Assembly (NCBI GenBank): GCA_004009845.1
Contig: RMBW01000105.1
Span: 45,862-109,861, forward strand
DNA: 64,000 nt
Reading direction: 5' to 3'
DNA from: Davidsoniella eucalypti
Lineage: Eukaryota; Ascomycota; Sordariomycetes; Microascales; Ceratocystidaceae
Shown here: positions 33,759-44,513 of the stretch, piece after piece
Numbering within the stretch: the stretch's first letter is position 1
Layout of the letters: each line of letters begins with the position of its first letter
Position numbers and translations under genes: made by a program
The notes under the pieces: generated by a model
The model's input: only the letters and a program-made list of their open reading frames with translations
Told to the model about the DNA's origin: nothing
The model's database searches: none

Positions 33759-35106
33759 GGCACATTTTTATAGTGCGGACGAGGAAGATGTATACCAGGT
33801 GATATGGTATAGCTTTCACGATGACGACTCTTTTTTTCCTGACTCAGAATTTGCCCTTTTCTTTGTACATCTGCTTTAAACGAGATTCCCATCTGTTTCA
33901 ATGCTTTTTTTTCTTTCATATTCACACTCATAGCTCAGTTGTAGAGGCTTCTTATTTCGTCTACAGACAGCGTGCTGATGCTATGCATGACATGTTCCAG
34001 CTCAATATCTCCATGTCTTATTGTTCCTTGAGGCTGTTTAATATCTTCTCTTTCGTTAATACCCGACGAGTGCCCGCCAGCTTAAAACCCAAAGTTATAA
34101 TTTTGTACATTGGTTGCATTTTTTTTTTATCTGCGGTGTCTCTTCGCCTTGGTTTCAATCCCTATAACGACTCAATTTGTGTCTCCCAAGACCATTTTAG
34201 GATCTAGCGGGGGGCTTTACCATGAGATTCTAGTCTATTACTGTGAAATGGATGGTCAGGTTTTAGTGAGGTTGCCCGTACAACTGAAAAGAGAAACAAA
34301 GGAAGCAGACACGCCAAAAAAAATAATACGGAAAGCTTTGTTTCATTCCTCGGACAGATTATGCAGTAGAAGAAAACACTGCATTGACCGATTGGCTAAC
34401 CAATAGCTTACCGCGGAGCATTCAAGCCCTTTCATTTTGGTTATCCTTGTTGATTCGCTTAGGTGCATTCAATTTGTCAGTTGCCTGTATTTGTATTGGC
34501 ATTACCCGTTACAGCTCATTCCCTTCTTTTCTCAAGGCAAACAAAGTTCCTGAAAGAACTTGGTAGTAAAGAGGTGAAGGCTATATTGCAACCCAGAGCG
34601 GGGGTTTTAATGAGCTTTTTCTTGCGATTCTGCGAATACAGTAGCTTCTATAAGGAAACTGATGTTTATAGTTGCTACTAGATATGCATTCATGCACCAT
34701 CAATATCAAAGACAAAGCTACCCAGAGAAAATAAACAACGATATTTCTAAGGCCTCTCTATATATAGAGCTCTCACCCCCAGTTTTCGGCTAACTGCACG
34801 ATCGATCGTCTACAGCAAGAAAACGATCCAAAAAGCAGTAGATCAACCTTGAATTGAGCAGTAATATATCTGTTTGGTTCTACCACACCTCTGGTTCTGT
34901 CGGATAATAAATAGGCTTCACCGCAAGACCCAGAGTCTTCCATCTTCTTTTGATCTGTTATCTGCCTAGACAGATGCTTGTTTTTGCTCATGGGCTCATA
35001 GCCTAATCAAGCATCACAAAATCATCGTGAACCTAGTCTAGCTGAGCACGCTTAACTTAAGCTTCCTTGAAATATCCCGAGCTCTAAGAAATAGCCGACC
35101 CTAGAC
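33759..35106. other. Intergenic region between kinase and ankyrin genes
   Basis: T-rich 3' flank of the kinase gene followed by ordinary intergenic DNA. A TCTATATATAGA palindrome lies near 34757. No coding region supported. Confidence 0.5.
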
Positions 35107-35963
35107 ATGTCGATCTCTGCCGCGCTAGTTGAACAGATTCTCTCGCCGAAGCAGACCCCACGTCATGCCTCAAATACGTTCGTTCATCGCTTCTTTCATC
35201 TACATAGAATAACAAACTAAGGGCCATCCTAGCTAACATTCACCCTCTTAGACTCAACGCTTCTATCCGGCTCCGCCGCGCCATCCACCTCAACGATGCC
35301 TCACTAGTCCGGCGCATCATCCGCTCTCACCCCCACCTCCTACACAACCCCGACTACTCCGCCAAGGGTCTCTCCAACTCTAACCTCCACCTAGCAGCCA
35401 GTCTCGGCCAGTTAGCCATCTGCGAAGTACTCGTCGCCCTAGGCCACGAAAACCCCAGCCCCGCTGTGAACGAAGAGAACCAAACTGCTCTAATGCTCGC
35501 CGCCGCCAAGGGCCACACCGAGATTGTACATTTCCTCGCCGAATATGCCCCGGCCACCATAACTCGCCGGGATAGCAAGGGCCGTGACGCCGTCATGGAG
35601 GCTAGCTTGGCTGGCCACGACACCGTACTACAAATCCTGCTCACCTATGCGCCTAATGGCCCCGCTAGCATAGTCTGCAACGAGGATGCCGAGGGCAATA
35701 CGGCGCTGCATTTTGCTAGTAGTAGTGGTGATGTTATGGTCTTGCGTACGCTACTAGCTGCCGGCGCCAATGTCGAAAAACAGAATTCGGCCTGTTGGAC
35801 TGCTTTGTCGTATAGTGCTACTGTCCAGACAGAGGTTTATCTCAAAAGCCTCGTTTCAGCAGAGGAGAAGGAACGCAAACAACAAACGACAAGAAAAGAT
35901 GTTGGTGGGAATGTACGCAAAGGCATGACGCTACGGCTTATCGGTATTGGTAGTGGTTCTTAG
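35107..35963 (+). CDS. Ankyrin-repeat protein
   Basis: Protein-interaction protein of 260 residues. Exons 35107-35177 and 35252-35963 join in phase 2 (AAT AC|A CTC). The intron uses a GTTCGT donor and a GCTAAC branch site 14 nt before its TTAG acceptor. The N-terminus MSISAALVEQILSP resembles that of a family of small fungal ankyrin proteins. Repeats can be seen at about residues 35-65 (RRAIHLNDASLVRRIIRSHP), 66-98 (SNLHLAASLGQLAICEVLVA), 100-132 (QTALMLAAAKGHTEIVHFLA), 137-165 and 175-208 (NTALHFASSSGDVMVLRTLL). The last 45 residues (KGMTLRLIGIGSGS) have no repeat. No other domain is visible and the partner is unknown; yeast relatives of this size include uncharacterised cytosolic proteins. 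Confidence 0.85.
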
Positions 35964-36669
35964 AGAGGCCATGAGCTCAAGAAGTCCCGGCCGTAATAGC
36001 AAATATTAACTATGCCTAGGAGGAGGAAAGAGAAAAACAAACGGTGGAATGCGGTGTATCTTGAGTTTGGATATACAGGCCAGGCCAATATTGGTAATAT
36101 GTTTTGGAGTTGTGGAGTTTGGCACTTTGCCTTGATTCTTTATCATTTCACTTTCCCTGATGTTGCTGTATTCTTTAGTTGCAACAAATGTCAATCACGG
36201 CAATGATGGAACAGCTACTCGAGATGAAATCTCTGGGTGTTAACAAACAAGCAGAGCTGGGAATAACAGCTCAAGTTAGTTGACTCAACTATCTGCTATT
36301 CATTCATAGTTTGCTGTGTGGTTGTTCCCTCTCAAATTCAACTAAATCATGTCATCAATATCAGATCAAATTCTTATACGTGTTTGATTCTCAAGTACTA
36401 TCATGTCTTTATATGAAAAAGGTCTGGGTTTTCCTGCTAAATGGTCATAAGTTCATCATACCCTCCTCTACATTCTCTACATATTGATCATAGCAAAAGT
36501 ATCAACCGACCACTCACTCGCTCTTCTGGTTGTTACCGTCAATCTATTCTCTCACTTCAAAGTATGATGATGCTATATCCCTAACATTTAGGCGTCTTAT
36601 TGACGTTGAGGATAGTTCTTCTGCTAACAACATCACAGTCTACCTCGATCCTATACCAATACGTCCAAT
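35964..36669. other. Intergenic region between ankyrin gene and unknown intronless gene
   Basis: AT-rich; no coding region supported. The right end is the presumed promoter of the gene at 36670. Confidence 0.5.
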
Positions 36670-37287
36670 ATGTACTACCCTTACACGTGCGCCCAGGAAT
36701 ACTGGGATCATAATCAGCCAGTGTTAGTAGAGGCCCCTGAGAACGATCAGAACGGATGGCAAGGACACGGCGGCAATATGTGCGGTTGTGGAGAGCATAG
36801 CAACACCACGGCACGAAACGGTGGCCATCAATATCGCCACAACTGTGAAGCCCAGCCCCTCGTCAATAGACGCTGCCTGAACCGACCCCGCTTCGATACG
36901 GTATACTCGACCGCGACTGCTCAGCAGACCACAACCCCGCCACATAGAGCGTTGAGTGGTGTCAGCTACGTCCGCGTCTGGCACAGCGTGATCGAGCCGT
37001 GGAGGCTACCGGAAGGTACGCAGCTCTCATTCGATTTGTACACCTGCGATACGACCATGACACTGGCGGCTGTGTTCATGACGGCCGGATTCACGGGTCG
37101 GGACCCGAACCGTATCACGTGCACGGAGATAACGTACGAGAACGGACGCTGGAGCGCGGGCACTGTGTACTCGGGTCAGCATGGTTTCGATATCCAGCGT
37201 TCGCTGGGAGACATGGGCTGGGACGAAGCCCATCGCGAAACTACTACCCAGAACCAGGTCGTTGAAGTCTGGTTGAAAAGGGACTGA
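36670..37287 (+). CDS. Hypothetical protein, 205 residues, intronless
   Basis: Complete ATG-to-TGA frame with no intron. The GC-rich second half contrasts sharply with AT-rich flanks, which supports coding. Two parts are visible. Residues 1-90 are polar, Asn/Gly/His-rich and low complexity with scattered Cys-x-Cys (MCGCGEH). Residues 95-205 look like a compact beta-rich domain: VSYVRVWHSVIEPWRLPEGT, LSFDLYTCDTTMTLAAVFMT, NGRWSAGTVYSG, SLGDMGWDEAHRE and a final VVEVWLKRD. The GWDE and VWLxxD ends recall a lineage-specific fungal hypothetical family, but I cannot name it. There is no signal peptide or membrane segment, so it is probably cytosolic or nuclear. Confidence 0.7.
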   Translation: MYYPYTCAQEYWDHNQPVLVEAPENDQNGWQGHGGNMCGCGEHSNTTARNGGHQYRHNCEAQPLVNRRCLNRPRFDTVYSTATAQQTTTPPHRALSGVSYVRVWHSVIEPWRLPEGTQLSFDLYTCDTTMTLAAVFMTAGFTGRDPNRITCTEITYENGRWSAGTVYSGQHGFDIQRSLGDMGWDEAHRETTTQNQVVEVWLKRD

Positions 37288-38265
37288 GTTATGATAATTA
37301 CGGAGAGCAGGTGCGAAGGTTAGTGAGTCGTAGCTAAAAATAAATATAGCATGTTATAGTCGGACAAGTGTGCAATCTGACAGTTATCTTGCCTCTGTAT
37401 TGCGGACAACTATATATGCAATTCGGTGGTGAGAGGGATAGTTATTACTAATGAAGTGAGCAGAAAGTCTTGTTCGGACGCTCTTGCACCTAATGATACG
37501 TACTCATTGTCGTGGTATAAGCCACTGCTCATTATAAATACGGCATTGAGCCCCGTACAATGCGTGTAAGTCGGGTCGTAGGGGGAAGCTATTTACGTCG
37601 CAGTTGTAGCCTGTAGTCTCTGCGCTCAGACAACTGGGGGGACGCACTGATATTGGAAGTGCAAGGGGGTTTGAGCCACTTAATGAAGGTCTGATATCGG
37701 GAGCATGGACGGGTTCATTGCGTAGAGTAGCAACTCTGGTAGGTTGTGAGGTTGGCGTTGATTGCTTGCTTCATGAACATAGACCACCACGGACATTAGG
37801 GGCGGAACAGGAACAACGAGGAAACATATGAAGTTTTCTCGCTATGTGTACTTATGTATCTACAGTGACTTGTTAGTAGCTTGAACTACTACAAAAAGTA
37901 CCTACCCTGTAGTCTCCTTGCATGCACTATGCCAAAAATAAAAAATAAAATAATAATAATAATACAAACATTCTTGAGCATGCTGGTTGTTTCAAGTCAC
38001 GATGATTAATAGTGGACGAGTATGGAGTTTTTGTCTTTTTTCTTCTTTTTTTTCCTGATGGGTTGCAGCCTCCGGCTTCTACATGTGCTTTCCTATTCTT
38101 TTCTAATCAACACCATCCAACTATCATCAACATCATCACAATGGGTAGTGGCAGGGAGTTTTCACTTAAATTACAATCCCGAGAATACGAAATGTTTTTA
38201 TTATCATTTTTTAAATAAATCTTAATACTTGATATCATCCTTTAGCCTCTATAATTGCTTATACT
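37288..38265. other. Gene-free region upstream of the transposon relic
   Basis: No coding region supported. AATAAAATAATAATAATAATA near 37940 is a simple-sequence run. TGGCAGGGAGTTTTCA near 38148 resembles TGGCAGGGAGTCTTCA in the repeat arm at 38965, so the other edge of the transposon relic may lie here. Confidence 0.45.
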
Positions 38266-38950
38266 CTATGCGACATTGTCTCCCCTAGCCTCTTCAAGAT
38301 AGCTACCTATAGAGTGCCAAGATTCCCTAGCAGCAGCTATCAATCGCTGAAGAGTTTTTGGCGTATCAGGGGCATTCTTGAGCTCTGGGTGTAGACAATA
38401 GATCTCTGCCTTCATGAAAGCCCAAAGGTTCTCGGTCGGGGTTGAGATCGGGCGAATAAGCTGGCCAAATCATAGCCTTTATGCCTAGATCCCGGAGAAG
38501 AGCTTCTATAAAGATCGTCGCCCAGAACATTTGCCGAATCTCACATACGCATACCACCACCACGAACAACCTGACATTCATCACTCCATGTGGCCCGCAT
38601 CCAATCGATTTTTCGATATCGTAGGGCCCATTCAAGTCGTCGCCGTGCGTAATGTTCCCTCGGAAGAGGTTTATCTAGTCCTTTCCACTTCTTCTTTCCT
38701 AGAGATATGAGTAATCTCTGGAGAGTACAAAGCGAGCAGACGTTGTCAATAAAATCCAACATCTCACGATTTGTAACCTTCGGATTTTGGTCTATCAAAT
38801 CGCTGTTATTTTCCTTGGTTAACACAGTCGTTGGACGGCTACAATTCTCCTCGCGTTGATGTTCCCGGTAGACAGTTGTTTTGATGGTGTTGAAATCAAT
38901 CTTAGGAAAAGCATTATTGATGGGACTTTGTACTTCAGCACCGCACATTG
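38266..38950 (-). mobile_element. Tc1/mariner transposase relic, internally deleted
   Basis: Read on the minus strand, 38950-38550 encodes a recognisable N-terminal half: NTIKTTVYREHQREENCSRP, VTNREMLDFIDNVCSL, TLQRLLISLGKKKWKGLDKP, and WMRATWSDECQVVRGGG, the last containing the first catalytic Asp. Sequence equivalent to the middle of the enzyme is missing. Reading resumes near 38540 with ALLRDLGIKAMIWPAYSPDLNP, the acidic third-site motif, and after a one-base shift continues ENLWAFMKAEIYCLHPELKN to a TAG stop at 38266. The element is therefore a non-functional remnant of a fungal DD34D-type transposon. It lies beside, and partly overlaps, the inverted repeat at 38.9-39.7 kb. Orthologous active copies may exist elsewhere in the genome. 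Confidence 0.85.
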
Positions 38951-39049
38951 GTACTTCAACACGAATGGCAGGGAGTCTTCAAAAGGGTACTTGACCCCAC
39001 AAAATATTAAGTACTCCTCACTTGGTCTTCAAAGGCTGCCAGCTGGCAG
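38913..39049 (+). repeat. Left arm of a long imperfect inverted repeat
   Basis: GGGACTTTGTACTTCAGCAC, TCTTCAAAAGGGTACTT, TTAAGTACTCCTCACTTGG and GCTGCCAGCTGGCA recur in order, reverse-complemented, at 39541-39694. The arm contains the perfect 12-bp palindrome TGCCAGCTGGCA. Its left end overlaps the 5' end of the transposase relic, so it probably carries that element's 5' terminal sequence. Confidence 0.75.
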
Positions 39050-39540
39050 AGTGCCGTGCATTCTTTATTTCATTTGTTAGCAAAGAAAAATTACATTACA
39101 AGGACATCTTCAATCGAAGATATCAAAATCTTTTTCGTTTCAATTTTTTTTTACATACAGAATGCATTATCCATTATATTCCTCATCAATCATATATGGT
39201 GCTGCTCTCTAGCTGAGTCTGAAGTTGATATCTTCAACATATATGATGATAGGGCCATTGATCTGATCATGCGTGCGCTCTAGCTTTAGCAGCGGAAGAC
39301 TACTGTCTCCGTTCTGGTTTTATCTTTCGGGAGGTTTTAGCTGCATTTTTACATTTTTTCTAGGGGTGTCAAATACATTCTGGAGGTTTTTGGTATACAC
39401 ATGTCTGTTTTTATAGGTGATAAACAGGAGCTTTAGCATTGCAAATTATATTTTTAGCTTAAAACTCACTCATGTGGTATGCTTAGATCTTCATAGCTCT
39501 ATAGCTCCATACTATTAATGAAAGAAAAGAAAAAAGTGGA
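39050..39540. other. AT-rich spacer between inverted-repeat arms
   Basis: About 490 bp, with a small hairpin (ATCTTCAATCGAAGAT near 39107). It has no coding frame with known motifs. Confidence 0.5.
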
Positions 39541-39694
39541 TTGCCAGCTGGCAGCTTCCGAAGACCAAGTGAAGAGTACTTAGTCTTTTGATTATATTTA
39601 ACGTCTACCTAAATCACTAAGATGTACTTAGTCTTTTGTGTGCTAAGTACCTTTTTTGAAGATTGTGCTGAAGTATAAAGTCCCTTAATGATCT
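39541..39694 (-). repeat. Right arm of a long imperfect inverted repeat
   Basis: Reverse complement of the left arm: TGCCAGCTGGCA, CCAAGTGAAGAGTACTTA, TACCTTTTTTGAAGA and GTGCTGAAGTATAAAGTCCC. It holds about 45 bp extra, including a second TACTTAGTCTTTTG (two copies, near 39577 and 39624). Arms of about 140-150 bp around a short AT-rich core suggest a MITE-like element or head-to-head transposon ends. Confidence 0.75.
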
Positions 39695-41753
39695 CAATAT
39701 ACCATTAGAAAAAAGAAATACAAAAACCCCATACTATTCATACTGCTATGATTGATTGAAAGGGGCGGTTCAAGCCGTATCAGAAATATTGATCATCTAG
39801 TTAGGTCGAACGTCAGGAATATGCACGGCATGTATCACAATAACGAGGGCTGTTGATAGTGGGTGATACTAGGCCATGTCAAATTTAGGATGTGGTAGCA
39901 TTGATGTTAGCTGTAGCATGTGCTTATAGGCGTACATGATATAGTATAGTTGTAGTTGTATATGTAAATATGTATGTAATGCAAAAATACAATTACAGCA
40001 CTATAGTAGTAGTATTGCGGTCTTTGCAGGTGGCATTGAAAAGACAGACTGATGCAGGCACACCCAGCCAAAGCCAAGCCTGCATCATGGCCGGGTTGAG
40101 GACAGAATCGGACGGAGCAGTCCTAATCGCCGCTGTATGATATGCTTCTGAGGCAACTGGAAACTGGGCTGTCTTCCAATTGGCGGGTGAAACGAGCCGC
40201 AGCCAGAGCAGCTCGGATCGTAATGAGGAGCTGTGGCCATAATACAGCGTAAAGGGCGTCTGCTTGGCGGACATGTGAGCCAGACCAAGAAAAGTAAGCT
40301 AATCGAGGCAATTGAAGTGTCCTTTGTTATGTATCATTGTTGTTGTTGATTTTGGCTGTGATGGTCGTGCTTCTGTTTAGCTTTTTTAGGTGTGGGGCAC
40401 AAAGAGCCAAGCCGGCTAGCTTTGTTTACTAGGCTTTGGGACAGCCCCGGAAGGTGCGCTTAGTCCACTAGCCAAAGTGCCGTGGCCACCAGGAGTAAAA
40501 CAAGAAAAAAAGAAAAACGGTACTTGAGTGTGCCCGCTTATTAGTATGGATCGTACTTGTACCTCTGACGTCCTGGTTCGCTCGTTTGCGCAAAAAGCCT
40601 AGCAAAAGTCAGCAGGAAAAAAAAAAACAAGATTCAAGTGACCACCCTGCAGACTCCCAAAGTACGTCCACATTGTACTTTGTATGTAGCGGTACCTCAG
40701 GCGGCGTTGCCTTTTCTTTTTTCTTTTTTTTTTTTTTTTTTTTTTTTTTCTTTTTTGCCATCGGCGACAACAAAAAGTTACTGGCCGCATCGCTGCACAA
40801 ACACTGCCTGATCAAGCCCCAAACAAGCCTAAGCAAGCAAGGCTGCTACTATTAGAATACTGGGCCCGGCCGCCTCAGCACTAAAACTAGAGCTAGAACC
40901 ACAACCAGGAACTACTAGGGCTATTGTGCGTGTTTGTACATGTTACATGTAATTTGTACACTAGATATTGCTGGCCTGGCTTTAAAGAGTCTTTCTCCGC
41001 CGCTCTTCCCTTTCCCTTCTCCCTCTTCCACTCTTCGTCAACCCACCGCCTGCCACGCCACAGCACCGGCCTTCTGCCAATATTCCCGTCTCCCGGGTTC
41101 CACCGCCCTTCTCTTCTTTTGTTTCTCACGCTGCTGACGCTTTCACTGGCCCAGCCGTTTTTTCGTTTCTTCGTGCCGTTTGGTCTCGTTCCGCCGTCCA
41201 CCATACCATCTGTCATCTCCCCCGTACCATCGCTTAGCTGCCTTAGCCACCGATTCCCTACTGCAATCGAGCTACTCGCCGCTCCGTCGCTTTGTATCTC
41301 TCAATTGCCCCCCGCATCAATTGTCCACTCGGCGCATCATCTCGCCGTCCTGCTGTTTGTTGCTGCTCACTCCTCATTTCGTGATAGCTTCAAGCCATCT
41401 CAGATCAAGCTTCTGTATTACTCGCAGTCAACGTCATCTTACTCATATACTGATTGGCCATTTGTCAGTCAGTTTTGATCCTCTACAACTCCTCATTGTC
41501 CTTAGCGTCGCTCTGTGAGCGTCCCTTTGGGCCTTTTTCGCTTTTCTTTCCCAGACAGACACAAGAACAACATCCAATTCCCCCCCTATATCGGCCGCTT
41601 TCCAGCCTGCCTCTGAGTCGACAACTTCATCTCGACCCAATTCAGCCGATTTCCCCCCAAGAAGAGAGAGAAAACTCATCCATAAACCCGACTCCGACTA
41701 CACCTCCCCGCTTCGCAAACTTCCCAAGTTTTGTTCTGTGTCTTTCACTAGTC
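39695..41753. other. Intergenic region and long leader of eIF2A
   Basis: No gene supported up to about 40900. A T-run of roughly 30 bases, interrupted by single C, lies at about 40725-40752. From about 40980 to the ATG the DNA is C/T-rich, typical of a fungal leader. The frame of eIF2A itself is open for 300 bases upstream but without an ATG. Confidence 0.5.
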
Positions 41754-43935
41754 ATGGCATCTCTTCAGTTTGCTTACCGGACCCAGAAGGCCGTCAACGT
41801 CTTCGATGCCGCTCCCGTTTACCAACAAAACAGCGGCTTTGTCAAGTTCGAGGGCACCTCCCGGTGCTGTGCGTACTCTCCCTGTGGCCGCTTCTTTGCC
41901 TGGTCCTCCAACGAGGCTGTCAGCGTGCACAACTCTGCCTCTGGCAGTCTGCTCTTCAAGTTGCCCCTCACCACTGTGATTGAGTTGAAGTTTTCGCCGA
42001 AAGGCACTTACCTAATCACCCTGGAGCGTCCTGGAAAGGACGAAGCCGGCGATGCTACCAAGAACCTCAAAATCTGGCGCACCGACGACGACATTCAGGG
42101 CGAGGATAAGCAGTCCATGGGCTCCTTTGTCCAGAAGTCACACTCTGACTTCAACCTTCAATATACCGCCGACGAGAAGTACTCCGCTCGCCTCGTGACC
42201 AACGAGGTACAGTTCTACCTCAGTGACAACCTAGCTACCGTTTCGCAGAGACTGCGGGTTGAGGGCGTCACTCAGTTTGCTCTGTCTCCCGGTGTCTCAC
42301 AATCCATTGCCGTTTTTGTGCCTGAACGCAAAGTAAGTCATCCAGCACAGTGACATGTTTCTGTTCCACGCTCTTTCTTTGTTCTTTTTATCCAGCCAGC
42401 CATGCTAACCTTTGCGTCAATCACTATAGGGCCAACCAGCTGCCGTCAAGGTTTTCAACATACCCCACTTCAACTCGCCCGTTTCCCAGAAGACCTTCTT
42501 CAAGGGTGATAAGGTTAAGCTGTCGTGGAACAAGCAGGGCAGCAGCATTTTGGTTCTTGCTCAGACTGAGGTAGACAAGACTAACAAGAGTTACTACGGT
42601 GAATCAACTCTGTACCTTCTCAGTGCCTCCGGTGGCTTCGAAGGTCGTGTGACTCTGGACAAGGAAGGCCCCATTCACCACTTCGATTGGTCTCCCAACT
42701 CCAAGGAGTTCGGTGTTGTTTATGGTTTTATGCCTGCCAAGGCCAAAATCTTCAACAGCCGTGCCATCCCTACTCACGAATTCCCCACCTGCCCACGCAA
42801 CGAGATCTTTTTCTCCCCCAATGGTCGCTTCGCTGTTGTTGCTGGTCTGGGTAACCTGGCTGGCCAGGTTGATATTTACGATCTGGAGAAGGACTACCGG
42901 AAGTTGTGCACTATCGAAAGTGGCAACCCCAGTATCTGCGAGTGGAGTGCTGACAGTCGTTACATCATGACTGCCACTCTCTCTCCTCGTCTGCGTGTTG
43001 ACAACGGCGTCAAGCTGTGGCACGTTACTGGTGCTCTCATGTACAACGAGGACATGACTGAGCTTCTACAGATTGCCTGGAAGCCTGTGGCTCCCGCGGA
43101 CATCGCTGGTGGTGATCCTACCAACCCTGTTCCAGCCCCTCATGCGTCTGCTGCTTCGTGCTTGCAGACTACCAAGACTCCTAGCAAGCCTGCTGGTGCC
43201 TATCGCCCTCCTGGTGCCCGTGGTATGGCCACCCCTCTTCACTTCAAGCGTGAGGATGAAGGTGGTTCATCCCATGTTATCAACGCTGGAATCAGTCAAA
43301 CTTCTGGCCCCAACACTTTGAATGGTTTCGGTCGCCCGCGTCGCTCTATTCCCGGTGCGGATTTTTCTGAGCCTATTCTCCGCATCATCCCTGGTGCCGA
43401 GCCCGCTGATGAAAACCTGTCTAAGTCTGCTGCCAAGAACAAGAAGAAGCGCAACAAGAAGTCCAAGGACGGTGAACTTAAGTCGCCCGAGCCTAATGGT
43501 GGAGTCAGCCTTGCACCTCCTATGATGGACAGCACTGGCAGAGTTGATAACCGCAGCCCTGAGCGTCGCGGCAGTGCCAGCCACAGCGCAAGCCAAAGCC
43601 GTCGTAGCTCTAACAGTGGTCCGACTGGCCGCAGCCGTTCGCGCAACCCCAATGGCCGTTCACGCAGCAACACTGCTCGCAGCAATGCGGGCAACAGCCC
43701 AGTCAATGGTAACAACAATGGCAACCTCAACGGTAATGCGAACGGTAACTCTACGTCACCATTGGATTCGCAGAACCCGGCGACCAAGAAGATTCGTAGT
43801 CTTCAGAAGAAGCTGCGTGCAATTGAAGAGCTGGAAATGCGTCTTGCACGTGGTGAGAAGCTGGAGGATACTCAGATGAAGAAGATTGGTACTAAGGATT
43901 CAGTCGTTACGGAACTAGGTGCTCTAGGCGAGTAG
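41754..43935 (+). CDS. EIF2A: Eukaryotic translation initiation factor 2A (eIF2A)
   Basis: Cytosolic WD-repeat (beta-propeller) protein that can deliver initiator Met-tRNA to 40S subunits in a GTP-independent manner. Two phase-0 exons (41754-42332, 42430-43935) give 694 residues. The propeller covers about 1-430, with recognisable blades: CCAYSPCGRFFAWSSNEAVS, IELKFSPKGTYLITLERPGK, VKLSWNKQGSSILVLAQTEV, IHHFDWSPNSKEFGVVYGFM, FFSPNGRFAVVAGLGNLAGQ and SICEWSADSRYIMTATLSPR. The AYRPPGARG motif near 470 is typical of the C-terminal tail. Residues 530-650 are Ser/Arg/Asn-rich, and the end is a helical KKIRSLQKKLRAIEELEMR segment as in other eIF2A proteins. The gene is convergent with the MYND-protein gene. 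Confidence 0.95.
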
Positions 43936-44513
43936 AAAAAAAAAGATAAGATGTGAAAAAAAAAGAAACTCTGTTTGACTTGGGACTCCAAAAGAGGATG
44001 AAGAAAAGACCTTTTTTTTTCTCATCTTATTTTCATATTCATTTCCTTCTCTCTCTTATTCAGAACGAATACATAGATTTTTACTTTTTTATTACTCTAT
44101 TTTTTTTTCTTTTCCTATCACTCTCTATTCATCATGTGTCGTTGATTATTATTATCATTTTTTACTTTTCAAATAGTTAGTTATAGAGCGTTATCCTTTT
44201 CTTTTTTTATTACTTCGAGGTCATAGTTTTTTTGTTTGTTATATAAAAAAAATTCTAGATTGGCTTTTTTTTTTTTTTTTTTGTAAAGATGTACTATAAG
44301 ACTCTTTTCATTATAATTTATATTGAGTGCTGTGTTTCACAAGTGAAGACATGAAAAACATATACAACATCTGTATCTATTATTTTCTCCCTAACCCAAC
44401 ACAAGCCTTTAACCCTATCGCCTCATCACTAACAACTAACCTTGTCTCCTTAGGGTCTTTTACCTACTTACCAACTACATCTTTTCTTTTCTCTTAGTCC
44501 AGAAAGTCAATCT
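43936..44513. other. Convergent 3' region, pyrimidine-rich
   Basis: T/C-rich on the plus (eIF2A) strand, including a run of about 17 T near 44265-44281. No coding sequence. Presumed 3' untranslated and transcription-end region for both neighbours. Confidence 0.5.

Noticed and set aside
40720..40752. Long T-run as a Pol III terminator
   Set aside because: No tRNA, 5S or other Pol III gene precedes it; more likely simple-sequence expansion.
41454..41753. eIF2A frame open for 300 bases upstream of its ATG
   Set aside because: No in-frame ATG (the extension begins at TTG) and the sequence is C/T-rich leader in which stops are rare. The ATG at 41754 matches the conserved N-terminus.
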